Source: JAVXNW01 sp036645575 (GTDB taxonomy: Bacteria; Bacillota; Clostridia; Christensenellales; Aristaeellaceae). From it: a DNA stretch of 24,206 nucleotides. The translations under genes were made by a program, and so were the position numbers. This document shows positions 1 through 7,386 of this stretch, piece by piece. The notes under the pieces are model-generated. The model worked only from the letters and a program-made list of their open reading frames with translations, did no database searches and had not been told where the DNA came from. Numbering within the stretch: the first letter of the stretch is position 1; every line of letters starts with the position of its first letter. The DNA lies in NCBI GenBank assembly GCA_036645575.1, contig JAVXNW010000035.1:1-24206 (forward strand), in the 5' to 3' direction.

Positions 1-150
1 GTCAACGCGATTGCACGGAAAAGCTTGAACGGAAAATCTCCGTTTGACGTTTTTGCTTTCACGTTTGGCGCTGACGCAGCGCTGACGCTTGGCATTCATC
101 ATGTCGATGTCGCCGAGGTTATTCAGTCACCGCGCCTGCTGAAGCGCTGA
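1..150 (+). CDS. IS30-family transposase, C-terminal fragment cut by the left window edge
   Basis: Reading frame 1 is open from the first base and stops at TGA 148-150, giving 49 residues. The peptide contains ARKSLNGKSPFDVF, which matches the end of the IS30 DDE transposase core (RPRKxLxxKTPxEVF pattern). It is followed by a tail of about 30 residues ending in SPRLLKR, as seen in clostridial IS30 relatives with a longer C-terminus. The catalytic DDE residues and the N-terminal helix-turn-helix would lie outside the window, so whether the element is intact cannot be judged. The fragment points the opposite way to the sugar locus and marks its left boundary. Family assignment rests on this short motif only. 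Confidence 0.72.
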   Translation, partial: VNAIARKSLNGKSPFDVFAFTFGADAALTLGIHHVDVAEVIQSPRLLKR

Positions 151-169
151 CTTTTGCGCCCTTTTCCTT

Positions 170-332
170 CCCATACTTACGTCAACTCCCTGTGGGCGTT
201 ACTCTGATAAATGTCCGCTTTGGGCTTATTAGAGTTACCTCTTTTTGCCCACTTCGCCCACTTTTCCTCCTTTTTTATCTTCCCCCTCTCTCTTTCCCGC
301 ACTTACTTCCACTGTGGACGTTACTTTGGGAA
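170..332. repeat. Pair of imperfect direct repeats downstream of the transposase
   Basis: Two related segments, about 175-206 and 301-330, share ACTTAC and then CTGTGG(G/A)CGTTACT on the plus strand, 126 bp apart. Between them lies a 9-bp tandem (GCCCACTTC, about 246-260) and a pyrimidine-rich tract from about 239 to 300. One copy may be the terminal inverted repeat of the IS30 element, but the left end is not in the window, so the true end of the element cannot be fixed. No gene is seen in 151-375. Confidence 0.5.
198..238 (+). terminator. Hairpin with U-rich tail after the transposase
   Basis: GTTACTCTGATAA (198-210) pairs with TTATTAGAGTTAC (226-238), 11 of 13 positions plus one G-U pair, around a 15-base loop. 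It is followed by CTCTTTTT. The position, about 50 bases past the transposase stop, suits a rho-independent terminator, but the stem is AT-rich and weak. Confidence 0.4.
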
Positions 333-375
333 TTTACGCATGTGTTTAAGGAAGCGCTGAATGTGTTGTAGAAAG

Positions 376-2346
376 CTAGTACGCGAGTTCTAGGATTGCG
401 TAGCCGTCTATTTCGGGGATGGTCACGACGCCATTCACAAGCGGGAGGGGGAGACCATCGGGAACGAGGCGCGCGGATGTGGGCGCGTGGGGAAGGCACA
501 ACGTGAGCGAAACATCGCGCTGCTTGGTGCGCTCCTCGATGATGTCGATGTCCGCGCACTTGCGCACGGGGATGTAGCTCAGCAGGTGTACGCAGTAGCG
601 GTGCGCTTGCGCCTGATGGAGCACGCTCACCGAAAGCGTCGACGGGCCGTCATGGCGCACAATGCGATTGGGCAGCAGGCGGTTGAGCGCGTTTAAAATC
701 AGTTGCTTGCACCACAAGGGCGCGTTTTTGCGGTATTGGCTGAATAGCGGGTGCGAAAAGAGGACGACGTTTCCGTTTTGCAACACGGCGGGGTAGGCGT
801 CTTTGCCGGCCGACGGGGTATAGCGGTGCGAGCAGAACCAGTCGCCCTTGCGCAAGAAATAGGGGGCGTGGGCGCACATCAGCACCTGCGCGCCGTCCGG
901 CACAAGTTGTTCGCCGCGCAGGTAGACGACGTATTCGTTGCCCTCATCAAGGCCGCTTGAAAGGGCGCCTTCGGCAATCAGAAAGTCGGGGTACAGCGGC
1001 GCCTTTCCCGGATGCTTTGCGCCAAAACAGGCGGGATAGGCGCCCTGGGCATTGGCTGCGGCGCTTCCGCACGCCAAGATGCGCCCGCCTTGGCGCACAT
1101 AAGCGTCCAGCTTTTCTTGAAGCGCCTCATCGGCGGTCGTCTCGTCCGCCAAAATGAGTAGCGGATAGCGCGCAAAGTCCATTTGGACGTCGATCACGTC
1201 GAATTGCAGCGCAAGTTCCTCGAGCAGCTGCGTTGCGCCCATGATGCTATCGGGCAGTTGCTGCTCGCTGTCCCACCGTTCCGAGGTGACGAGCGCTGCC
1301 TCGACGATCGGCACGGAAGGGCGCGCCCACGCCTCGCGCGCCGCGATCTGGCGGTATACACGGCCGATCAAGCGGTAGGTGGCGGGATTGATTCGCCCGT
1401 TTGGCGTCAGTTGATCCCCGATTGAGCAGGCAAAGCCGTAGCTCAGGATGCGAAAGCACTCGAACTCCAGCGCAGCCTGGTTTTTCAGCGAGTGAAAGTC
1501 GCCCCACTCCGTATGAAATTTCCCGGTCATGCCCGCGCAGTCCTTGCCCAGCGTGCGGGCGTATCGCGCGGTGATGGGAAAATGCAGGTAGCCCCAGATG
1601 CCGGAGGGCAGACTCTCCAATTCAAAATGGGTGTATGCATCCATGGAGGCCTTGGTGACGGGGCCTATATGGCCCGAGTTATAAAAGATGGTGCAGTTAT
1701 CGCTGCGCGTGCGGATGAGCGCGGTCAGTCGCGCCTTGAATAGATCCAACGATTGCTTGGCAAAGGCGCGCACCGCGCCCTCGTCGGTTGCGTCGATGCC
1801 GCGCGCCTTCATCTGCGCACTGCAAGTTGCGCACCAGCAGGGGCGCACAGCGACGATGTCAAAAAACAACCCGTCCAACTCGTGCCCGAGCAGTTCGCAA
1901 ATTTCCATCGTCTGCGCGGCCAGATAGTCGAAATAGCCGGTGTTTACGCACAGCGCCTGACAAAAGCCCGGATCGGTAAAGGAACCGCCCTCCTGCGCGC
2001 CGTTGGGCTTTCGAATCAGCCATTCCGGGTGCGCGAGCGCGGACTGGTAGTCATACTGGACGGTGATGTAGACGGGGGCGCAAATGCCCTCGGCGTGCAG
2101 CGCGCGCACCTGCTCCAAGAGCAGATTGGGCCGCTTGAGCTGCGGGTGGATGCGCTCGGGAAACGCCTTGGACGGATAATAGAGCCAGCCGTGGTGGCAG
2201 CGCGCAAACACGGTCATCGAGGTGATCCATGCCTCCTTGACGGTCTTGGCAAACAGTGACGCGTCAAAGTCCTTTCCCACGTCGGGGATGTGCTCGGAGG
2301 TGTGAAAATCCAGATGAACTTGGCGCGGGGAGAGCGCTGTTTTCAT
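376..2346 (-). CDS. GHL6-like glycoside hydrolase with C-terminal amidotransferase-like and beta-sandwich regions
   Basis: This is a cytoplasmic protein of 656 residues without a signal peptide. The N-terminal part reads like the Pfam family hypothetical glycosyl hydrolase 6, a TIM-barrel group related to alpha-amylase and beta-galactosidase folds: QVHLDFHTSEHIPDVG near residue 9, FARCHHGWLYYPSK at 47-60, and HPEW at 106-109. GLFFDIV places a likely catalytic Asp at 163. It is followed by a CWCATC cluster (170-175), which could bind a metal. Residues of about 345-480 resemble the amidotransferase-like trimerisation domain of GH42-type enzymes, and the last 90 look like a small beta domain. 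It is the last gene of the transporter operon, so it probably cuts an imported oligosaccharide. The substrate is unknown. The ATG follows an AGAAAGG site. Confidence 0.8.
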   Translation of the reverse strand: MKTALSPRQVHLDFHTSEHIPDVGKDFDASLFAKTVKEAWITSMTVFARCHHGWLYYPSKAFPERIHPQLKRPNLLLEQVRALHAEGICAPVYITVQYDYQSALAHPEWLIRKPNGAQEGGSFTDPGFCQALCVNTGYFDYLAAQTMEICELLGHELDGLFFDIVAVRPCWCATCSAQMKARGIDATDEGAVRAFAKQSLDLFKARLTALIRTRSDNCTIFYNSGHIGPVTKASMDAYTHFELESLPSGIWGYLHFPITARYARTLGKDCAGMTGKFHTEWGDFHSLKNQAALEFECFRILSYGFACSIGDQLTPNGRINPATYRLIGRVYRQIAAREAWARPSVPIVEAALVTSERWDSEQQLPDSIMGATQLLEELALQFDVIDVQMDFARYPLLILADETTADEALQEKLDAYVRQGGRILACGSAAANAQGAYPACFGAKHPGKAPLYPDFLIAEGALSSGLDEGNEYVVYLRGEQLVPDGAQVLMCAHAPYFLRKGDWFCSHRYTPSAGKDAYPAVLQNGNVVLFSHPLFSQYRKNAPLWCKQLILNALNRLLPNRIVRHDGPSTLSVSVLHQAQAHRYCVHLLSYIPVRKCADIDIIEERTKQRDVSLTLCLPHAPTSARLVPDGLPLPLVNGVVTIPEIDGYAILELAY

Positions 2347-2428
2347 GAAAAATCAAGCCTTTCTACAACAATTGAGCGATGGGCATGCCCTTGACCAAGG
2401 CGTGAAGGTCCCGATGTGGCGAAGCGTG

Positions 2429-2478
2429 AATCGCCTGGGCGCAACCGCGCGCCAATCGCCTAGGCACAATCGAGCGCC
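2429..2478 (-). repeat. 25-bp tandem repeat overlapping the 3' end of the serine hydrolase gene
   Basis: Two adjacent 25-bp units, 2429-2453 and 2454-2478, agree at 21 of 25 positions. The unit nearest the gene contains its last codons and the TAG stop (2460-2462); the second lies wholly downstream. It looks like a duplication of the gene end into the intergenic space before the glycoside hydrolase. Confidence 0.75.
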
Positions 2479-3641
2479 GAGGCCACAATGTTGCGCAATC
2501 GGTTCGTGACGTCGCCCGCGTCTTCCTTTTGCATCATCACCAAAAAGGTCATTTGATGAACCGGGTCGTTGACGAAGGTAGTGCCGAGCCATCCATCCCA
2601 GCCGTACTCGCCCCTTGTTCCGTTGACGAGCGCGCGACCCGGCTCGGTCATCACCCGCATCAGGTTTCCGTAGTCATAGCCGGGGAAGCCCATCGTCGCG
2701 TGCATTTCCCGGCGCTGGGCGGGGGAAATCGATCCGCTTGTCAAGAACCGAACCGTATTGGACGAGAGAATGCGGGCATTGCCTAACGCGCCGTGATTTA
2801 GCAGCATCTGCGCAAATTTGGCGTAGTCGTCTACCGTCGAGACAAGGCCCGCGCCGCCCGACTCAAACGCGGGCGCGACGTCCATTTTATTGCAAATGCC
2901 CAAGTGATTTATGTGGTATTCCGCGGAGAGTGGCCGTCCCTGCGCATAGACCTTCGCAAGGCGGTTTTGCTTTTCCGCAGGCACGGAAAAACCGGTATCG
3001 CGCATATCGAGCGGGGAAAAGAGTTCTTTTTCGAGAAATGCGCCAAAGCGCATCCCAGAAGCCACCTCGATCACCGCGCCCAGCACGTCGGCCGAGGTGC
3101 CGTAGGACCAGTGCGTCGACGGCTCGAACGCGAGCGCGCACGCGCCCAGCTTGTTTGCGACATCCAGGGTCGAAAAGGGATGATCACTGTACAGCTGCGC
3201 CTCGATCTCAGAAAACACCGCTTCGGTCTCTCGACCCGCGCGGTGCGCGTCGCTTCCATAGACCAAGCCCGACGTCATAAAAAGCAGGTCGTGAACGGTC
3301 ATTTCGTTTTGGGAAGGCGTCACCGTGTCGCCTTCCGCCATGACCTGTTGGGCGCAAAAGCCGGGAAGATACCCGGACACCTTTGCGGCAAGATCCAGCT
3401 GGCCGCGCTCAAGCAGCACCATGGCGGCCACCGCGGTCACCGGCTTGCTCATCGAATAGAGCCGGAAGAGCGTATCGCGCCCGACCTTGATGCCGCCGGA
3501 AATGTCTGCAAAGCCCGCTTCCAAATAACACGTCTCTTCGCCATGCTGCATGACCAGCAGGTTGGCGCCCGCAAGCACGCGATCGTCCACTGCCTTGCCC
3601 AGTACGTCCCTTAAATACGGCGCTTTATCCAATGGTTTCAT
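2460..3641 (-). CDS. Serine hydrolase of the beta-lactamase/penicillin-binding fold (class C, EstB-like)
   Basis: This 393-residue protein carries the class C beta-lactamase family pattern. S63-M-S-K66 is the nucleophile motif SxxK, Y180-G-T182 stands in the place of YxN, and Y346-G-W-D-G350 near the C-terminus stands where the KTG/HxG motif usually lies. SGGAGLVSTVDDYAKF (261-276) is also typical of the family. There is no signal peptide or membrane segment, so it is probably a cytoplasmic esterase, deacylase or peptidase rather than a resistance beta-lactamase. The ATG at 3641 is preceded by GAAAGG. The frame stays open upstream to 3884, but that part overlaps the permease gene and gives no family-like sequence. 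It lies between the permeases and the glycoside hydrolase, which suggests removal of an ester group from the imported sugar; that is inference. Confidence 0.85.
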   Translation of the reverse strand: MKPLDKAPYLRDVLGKAVDDRVLAGANLLVMQHGEETCYLEAGFADISGGIKVGRDTLFRLYSMSKPVTAVAAMVLLERGQLDLAAKVSGYLPGFCAQQVMAEGDTVTPSQNEMTVHDLLFMTSGLVYGSDAHRAGRETEAVFSEIEAQLYSDHPFSTLDVANKLGACALAFEPSTHWSYGTSADVLGAVIEVASGMRFGAFLEKELFSPLDMRDTGFSVPAEKQNRLAKVYAQGRPLSAEYHINHLGICNKMDVAPAFESGGAGLVSTVDDYAKFAQMLLNHGALGNARILSSNTVRFLTSGSISPAQRREMHATMGFPGYDYGNLMRVMTEPGRALVNGTRGEYGWDGWLGTTFVNDPVHQMTFLVMMQKEDAGDVTNRLRNIVASALDCA

Positions 3642-3733
3642 CGTCAAAGACCTTTCTTTGATTTTTATCGGGGGAGGACCAAAGAAGCCCATCCCAACAA
3701 GAGACAGGCTCCAATCGGAACGTGAAAAAACAC

Positions 3734-4594
3734 TCAGCCCTTTACGGCGCCACCGGTGATGCCCTGCACAAAATACTTCTGCACAAACAGGAAAAACACA
3801 ATCAGTGGCAAAATCGTAATGCAGATGGCCGCGCTCATGGCGCCCCACGAGACGCCGTACTGGCCGTGGAAGCTGAGCGCGCACATCGTCAGGGTGCGCA
3901 TGGCGGACGTGGTGGACAGCGCGATTTGCGCCCAGAGTAGGTCGCCCCAGATTCCCACGAAGGCAAAGATGGCCGAGACCGCCATCGCGGGCTTCATGAG
4001 CGGCATACTGATCTTAAACAGCGACTGCATTTCACTGCATCCATCCATGCGCGACGCCTCGATCAGCTCCTTGGGCATGCTCAGAAAGAAGTTGCGCATG
4101 ATGGTGATGGTCATGGGCACGTTCCAGCCAATATAGGGGATGATGAGCATGGCGTAGCCGTTGCGAATGCCGGCCTTGGACAAGAGCAGATACAGCGGCA
4201 TGATGACCGCCTCCGAAGGCAGCATGAAGGTAATGACGATCAGCAGCAGGATCACGCCCTCAAACGGCACCTTCAGCCGGGCAAGCGCGTATCCGCCCAG
4301 CGTGCCGATCAACAGGATGGCCGCAAGCGAGACGACCGTCACGAGCAGGCTTGTCGCCAAGCCCTCTCCGATGTGGCCGGAATTCCAGGCGGTGAGGTAG
4401 TTGGAAAATTGCGGATTCATCGAGATGCCCCAGACGTTGTTGTAGAACTCCTTGTCCGACTTAAACGAGGTCAGAAGGACAAACAGCACCGGATAGATGG
4501 AGATGAGTATGAGCGCATAGGTGACGATCCGGCAACAGATTTGCAGGGTGCGCTCGGATCTGGCGAGGCTTCCGCCGTTTTTGCTAGTACTCAT
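3734..4594 (-). CDS. Sugar ABC transporter permease, MalG/UgpE type
   Basis: This is an inner-membrane subunit of a CUT1-type carbohydrate importer, 286 residues with about six hydrophobic segments. The first is near residues 21-43 and the rest follow the usual MalG pattern. The cytoplasmic EAA loop, which contacts the ATPase, is seen as ELIEASRMDGCSEMQSLFKI, and the protein ends in GITGGAVKG as MalG-type permeases typically do. The start at 4594 is set by a strong GGGAGGTG site, and the gene overlaps the end of the upstream permease by 11 bases, which indicates translational coupling. No ATPase gene is nearby. Confidence 0.93.
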   Translation of the reverse strand: MSTSKNGGSLARSERTLQICCRIVTYALILISIYPVLFVLLTSFKSDKEFYNNVWGISMNPQFSNYLTAWNSGHIGEGLATSLLVTVVSLAAILLIGTLGGYALARLKVPFEGVILLLIVITFMLPSEAVIMPLYLLLSKAGIRNGYAMLIIPYIGWNVPMTITIMRNFFLSMPKELIEASRMDGCSEMQSLFKISMPLMKPAMAVSAIFAFVGIWGDLLWAQIALSTTSAMRTLTMCALSFHGQYGVSWGAMSAAICITILPLIVFFLFVQKYFVQGITGGAVKG

Positions 4595-5504
4595 AGGTTT
4601 CACCTCCCAGCAATTTATTGGTGATGAAAATGAGCAGCAGCACGACGATCGTGAGGACGGTGCCCGACGTGGCGGCAAAGCCAAACTCGTTGTAGACAAA
4701 CGAGCGGCGAATCATCTCGATCGGAACGGTCGTGGTCATGTTGCCCGGCCCGCCCATGGTCATTGCCCACACCAGATCGTAGGTGCGGAAGGCGGTGGTC
4801 AGCGAAAAGATGGCGGAGAGCTGAATGGTCGGGCGGATCAGCGGCAGGATGACGTGGCGTATCTGCCGGAAGTATCCCGCGCCATCTAAGTAGCTGGACT
4901 CGAGCAGCGAGGAAGGAATGTTTTGCATGGCCGTGTAGCAGAGCATCATGGTCACGCCAAAGAGCTTCCAGGAGCTGACCAAGGCGATGCACAGCATGGC
5001 GGTGGACTTGTTTTCTAGCCATGCGATCGTGACGTCCCCGGCGCTAAACAGGCGAAGCAGTTGATTTAAAACGCCCATGTCGCTGTTAAAGACGAAGGTA
5101 AAGAGCAGGCCGACAATCGCGGTCGGCAGCATGATTGGGGTAAAAAACACCAGGCGGCAGACCGCGCCCTCGCGCTTTTTGAGCTTGTAGATGAGCAGGG
5201 AGACGACCAGCCCGCACGCGATCGCCACGACCGTTGAGATAAAACCCAGGATCACCGAATGATATAGCGCGCTCAGCGAATCGGCGTCCTGAAAGTAGTT
5301 GATAAAGTTATCGAGGAATACCCACTTTCGCGTCAGAAACCCATCCCACTCCTGGAAGGAAAGAAGAAAGTTCCAGATGATGGGGATGTATTGATCAATG
5401 ATCAAAAACAGCAACGCGGGGAGCAACAGAACCATTCCCAAGAGCTTGTTTGGCTGGTCGATCGACCCGCTTTTTCCCTTGATCGCCTTCAAAACGCCCA
5501 CCAC
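4584..5504 (-). CDS. Sugar ABC transporter permease, MalF/UgpA type
   Basis: This is the first membrane subunit of the importer, 306 residues. The N-terminal region has a hydrophobic segment (LLGMVLLLPALLFLIIDQYI), and the EAA loop is seen as SLLESSYLDGAGYFRQIRHV followed by ILPLIRP. The start is uncertain. A TAA stop lies in frame at 5511-5513, so the protein begins at one of two adjacent GTG codons (5504 or 5501), or at a TTG a few codons later that has GGTGGG in front of it. No strong ribosome binding site precedes the GTGs, which contrasts with the solute-binding protein and the second permease and may lower its translation. It is separated from the binding-protein gene by a large stem-loop. 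Confidence 0.92.
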   Translation of the reverse strand: MVGVLKAIKGKSGSIDQPNKLLGMVLLLPALLFLIIDQYIPIIWNFLLSFQEWDGFLTRKWVFLDNFINYFQDADSLSALYHSVILGFISTVVAIACGLVVSLLIYKLKKREGAVCRLVFFTPIMLPTAIVGLLFTFVFNSDMGVLNQLLRLFSAGDVTIAWLENKSTAMLCIALVSSWKLFGVTMMLCYTAMQNIPSSLLESSYLDGAGYFRQIRHVILPLIRPTIQLSAIFSLTTAFRTYDLVWAMTMGGPGNMTTTVPIEMIRRSFVYNEFGFAATSGTVLTIVVLLLIFITNKLLGGETYEY

Positions 5505-5535
5505 TTTCTTTTATGTACAAGACCCTCGCGCATCC

Positions 5536-5619
5536 GCGCAGGAACGCCCTGCGGCAGGGCCACCCCTGCGCCTTTTCACGATCGCGGCGTCGCGAGGGGC
5601 GTGAAGGCGCGAGGTGGCC
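5536..5619 (-). promoter_or_regulatory. Large intercistronic stem-loop between binding-protein and permease genes
   Basis: Nested pairings are readable: GCCCTG/CAGGGC (5536-5541 with 5545-5550), GGCCACC/GGTGGCC (5548-5554 with 5613-5619), GCGCC/GGCGC (5558-5562 with 5606-5610), TTCACG/CGTGAA just inside, and TCGCG/CGCGA (5582-5586 with 5591-5595). No U tract follows on the minus strand, so full termination is not expected. Such structures between malE-like and malF-like genes protect upstream mRNA or partly block read-through, which keeps the binding protein in excess. Confidence 0.65.
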
Positions 5620-5685
5620 ACGAAAAAATGTGACGAGGGGTCATTGCGTGGATGATTTCGCGAGCATGTGCCGATGGATTTTGGA

Positions 5686-7083
5686 TTATTCGGCCTGTTT
5701 GCGCAGTTTTTCCAGATCCGCGATCGCGCCGTCCCCCTTGTTCAGGATGTAGTTGGCGGTCAATTGGTTCACGACGTAATCCTGCACCTTTGCGGAGACG
5801 TTGATGAAGTCACTGTTGACCAAGAACTTGGTCTGCTCCATCAGCTGAAGCACGATCGGGTCGGAGACGCTGACGCCGTTGACCGCCACGGGGTAGCTGG
5901 CATCGGCGCGCTGTTGCTGGATTTCGGGGCTCAAGAAGGTCTTCATGAAGGCGACCGCGCCGTCCTTGTTGGCTGCGTTGGCGGGGATCATGAAGCCATC
6001 GGTGCCGCCGACGACCAGCGTCTTTTCCGCCATTGCGGGCCAAAGCACGGGCGCGATTTCAAAGTCCACCTGATTGATGAGTTCCGGATAGATCAGGTTT
6101 ACCTCGGCGATAATGGCGGCCTTGCCCTGCACAAACGCGGTCTTTGCCTCGTCGCGGGTGACGTTGAGCGCGCCTTCGCCCGGATACCAGTATTTGTTGT
6201 CGTAAAGATCCTTGATGTTCTTCATCGTCTGCGGGACATAGTTCTGGGTAAAGTCCATCTTTCCGGCGGCGAATTCCGCGAGCTTTCCGTCGGCCGCGGC
6301 GTAACCGGAGGTGCCTAGGCGGGCCATCCACGAGTTCACGTCGCGCGCCAACGCGAACGGCGCGATGTTCTGCTTGGCCTTGATGGTGGCACAGGTGTCC
6401 ATGAACTGCTGCCAAGTCCACTCGCCGGTGGGAACCTCCACGCCACAGGCCTTGAACATCGTCACGTTGACGTAGAATGTCGGGAAGGTGGACTGGTAGG
6501 GCACGCCATAGTATTTCCCGTCGTATTTGCCGATGTCAAGCAGCTCGGCCGGGAAGGTCTTCTTCCACGCCCCGTCGTTTTCTTCCAAGTACGGGGTCAG
6601 ATCCAGCGACTGCCCGGCGTTCACATAGGGGCGCAGTTGCATGGGCCAGCAATGGGTGAGGTCGGGCGGATTGCCGGCCGCAATGCCGGTCTTGATGATC
6701 TTGTCGATGTTCGCCCAGTCGATGTCGATCACCTGCACGTCCAATTCCGGATGGAGCGCAATGGTGGCGTTGACCATCTTTTCCCACGACGGTTCGCCCG
6801 TGCGGTTGCCGTAAAACACGAGCTTCGTCTTCTGTGCGGCTTCCTTGGGCGCATCGACCTTTGCGGCGGGCGCATCTGCCACTGCGGGTGCATCCGTCAC
6901 TGCGGGCGCATCTGCCACTGCGGCGGGTGTATCCGCCACTGCGGGCGCATCGACTTTTGCGGCATCGACAGCCGGAGCGGGCTCGGTCGGTTTTGCAGGA
7001 GCGGGTCCGGAACATCCGGAAATCAGGGACACGATGCAGATCAGTGCCAGCAGGAACGCGAGTACCTTGTTGTGCCTGTTCAT
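5686..7083 (-). CDS. Extracellular sugar-binding lipoprotein of the ABC importer
   Basis: This is a solute-binding protein of family 1 type, about 465 residues, anchored outside the membrane. A basic start (NRHNK), a hydrophobic stretch and the lipobox ISGC give lipid attachment at Cys24. A linker of about 50 residues follows, rich in Ala, Pro, Asp and Val and built from DAPAV-like repeats. After it comes the binding domain, starting near TKLVFYGNRTGEPSWEKMV. The region GGTDGFMIPANAANKDGAVAFMKTFL is typical of sugar-binding proteins. A GAGGAGG site stands 4 bases before ATG 7086 and 7 before ATG 7083; the second gives the better spacing. It is the first gene of the uptake operon and has its own promoter and AraC-type operator. 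The ligand cannot be read from the sequence. Confidence 0.93.
   Translation of the reverse strand: MNRHNKVLAFLLALICIVSLISGCSGPAPAKPTEPAPAVDAAKVDAPAVADTPAAVADAPAVTDAPAVADAPAAKVDAPKEAAQKTKLVFYGNRTGEPSWEKMVNATIALHPELDVQVIDIDWANIDKIIKTGIAAGNPPDLTHCWPMQLRPYVNAGQSLDLTPYLEENDGAWKKTFPAELLDIGKYDGKYYGVPYQSTFPTFYVNVTMFKACGVEVPTGEWTWQQFMDTCATIKAKQNIAPFALARDVNSWMARLGTSGYAAADGKLAEFAAGKMDFTQNYVPQTMKNIKDLYDNKYWYPGEGALNVTRDEAKTAFVQGKAAIIAEVNLIYPELINQVDFEIAPVLWPAMAEKTLVVGGTDGFMIPANAANKDGAVAFMKTFLSPEIQQQRADASYPVAVNGVSVSDPIVLQLMEQTKFLVNSDFINVSAKVQDYVVNQLTANYILNKGDGAIADLEKLRKQAE
6866..6952 (-). repeat. 18-bp tandem repeat coding for the lipoprotein linker
   Basis: Units such as GCGGGCGCATCTGCCACT recur at 6866, 6884, 6902, 6923 and, in part, 6941, with an extra GCG codon before the fourth. 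They encode six-residue units of the VADAPA type in the linker after the lipid anchor. The linker would hold the binding domain away from the membrane. Exact multiples of three keep the frame when copy number changes. Confidence 0.85.
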
Positions 7084-7135
7084 CATAATTCCTCCTCTTT
7101 CCATAAAAAGCAATGGGCTTTTTGCGTCTAACCTT

Positions 7136-7164
7136 ATTATAGCAGCACGCACGTCGCTTGCATA
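7136..7164 (-). promoter_or_regulatory. Promoter of the sugar-uptake operon (activator-dependent type)
   Basis: The minus strand reads a perfect TATAAT at 7136-7141, about 50 bases before the start codon of the binding protein. At 16-18 bp spacing the -35 position offers only ATGCAA, TATGCA or ATATGC, all poor matches. A good -10 with a poor -35 is what an activator-dependent promoter looks like, and a repeat pair suited to an AraC-type protein abuts it. Confidence 0.65.
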
Positions 7165-7195
7165 TCAGATAAATATATGCTTATATCCTATAAAT
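7162..7195 (-). promoter_or_regulatory. Putative operator: two 13-bp direct repeats 21 bp apart
   Basis: On the minus strand ATTTATAGGATAT (7195-7183) and ATTTATCTGATAT (7174-7162) agree at 11 of 13 positions and start 21 bp apart, two helical turns. The nearer copy touches the -35 position. Tandem direct repeats on one face of the helix next to -35 are the usual site for AraC-family activators, and an AraC-type response regulator is encoded immediately upstream. Confidence 0.6.
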
Positions 7196-7277
7196 CCCTT
7201 TTTTATCGTTGGAAACGTGGGAAGCTTGCGGGCGGCGGAGATTCAAGAGATGAATTATTTCGAGATGGATATTTCAA

Positions 7278-7310
7278 AACGCGCGACGCAGAAACATTGC
7301 GTCGCGCGTT
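7278..7310 (-). terminator. Rho-independent terminator of the kinase-regulator operon
   Basis: A perfect 13-bp stem, AACGCGCGACGCA (7278-7290) with TGCGTCGCGCGTT (7298-7310), closes a 7-base loop. On the minus strand the stem runs into TTTTGAAAT. It lies about 75 bases after the response-regulator stop and upstream of the next promoter, which separates the regulatory and uptake operons. Confidence 0.75.
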
Positions 7311-7318
7311 GAAAAGGC

Positions 7319-7384
7319 CGTCGGGCGGGGGATAGGGTTAAGGGGACAGGCGTCGGGCGGGGGATAGGCGTTAAGAGGGACCGG
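7319..7384 (-). repeat. 32-34-bp tandem repeat immediately after the response-regulator stop
   Basis: Two adjacent copies, 7319-7350 and 7351-7384, share CGTCGGGCGGGGGATAGG and then GTTAAG/GGGAC-type ends, differing by a few bases and small gaps. A partial match (CGTCAG) at 7385 runs into the TGA stop at 7387-7389. The array fills the space between the stop and the terminator. Confidence 0.75.
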
Positions 7385-7386
7385 CG

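Noticed and set aside
2460..3641. Antibiotic-resistance beta-lactamase
   Set aside because: No signal peptide, divergent second and third motifs, and a place inside a sugar-uptake operon argue for a housekeeping esterase or related enzyme.
3642..3884. N-terminal extension of the serine hydrolase by 81 codons
   Set aside because: The extension runs into the permease gene, has no family-like sequence, and the ATG at 3641 has its own ribosome binding site.
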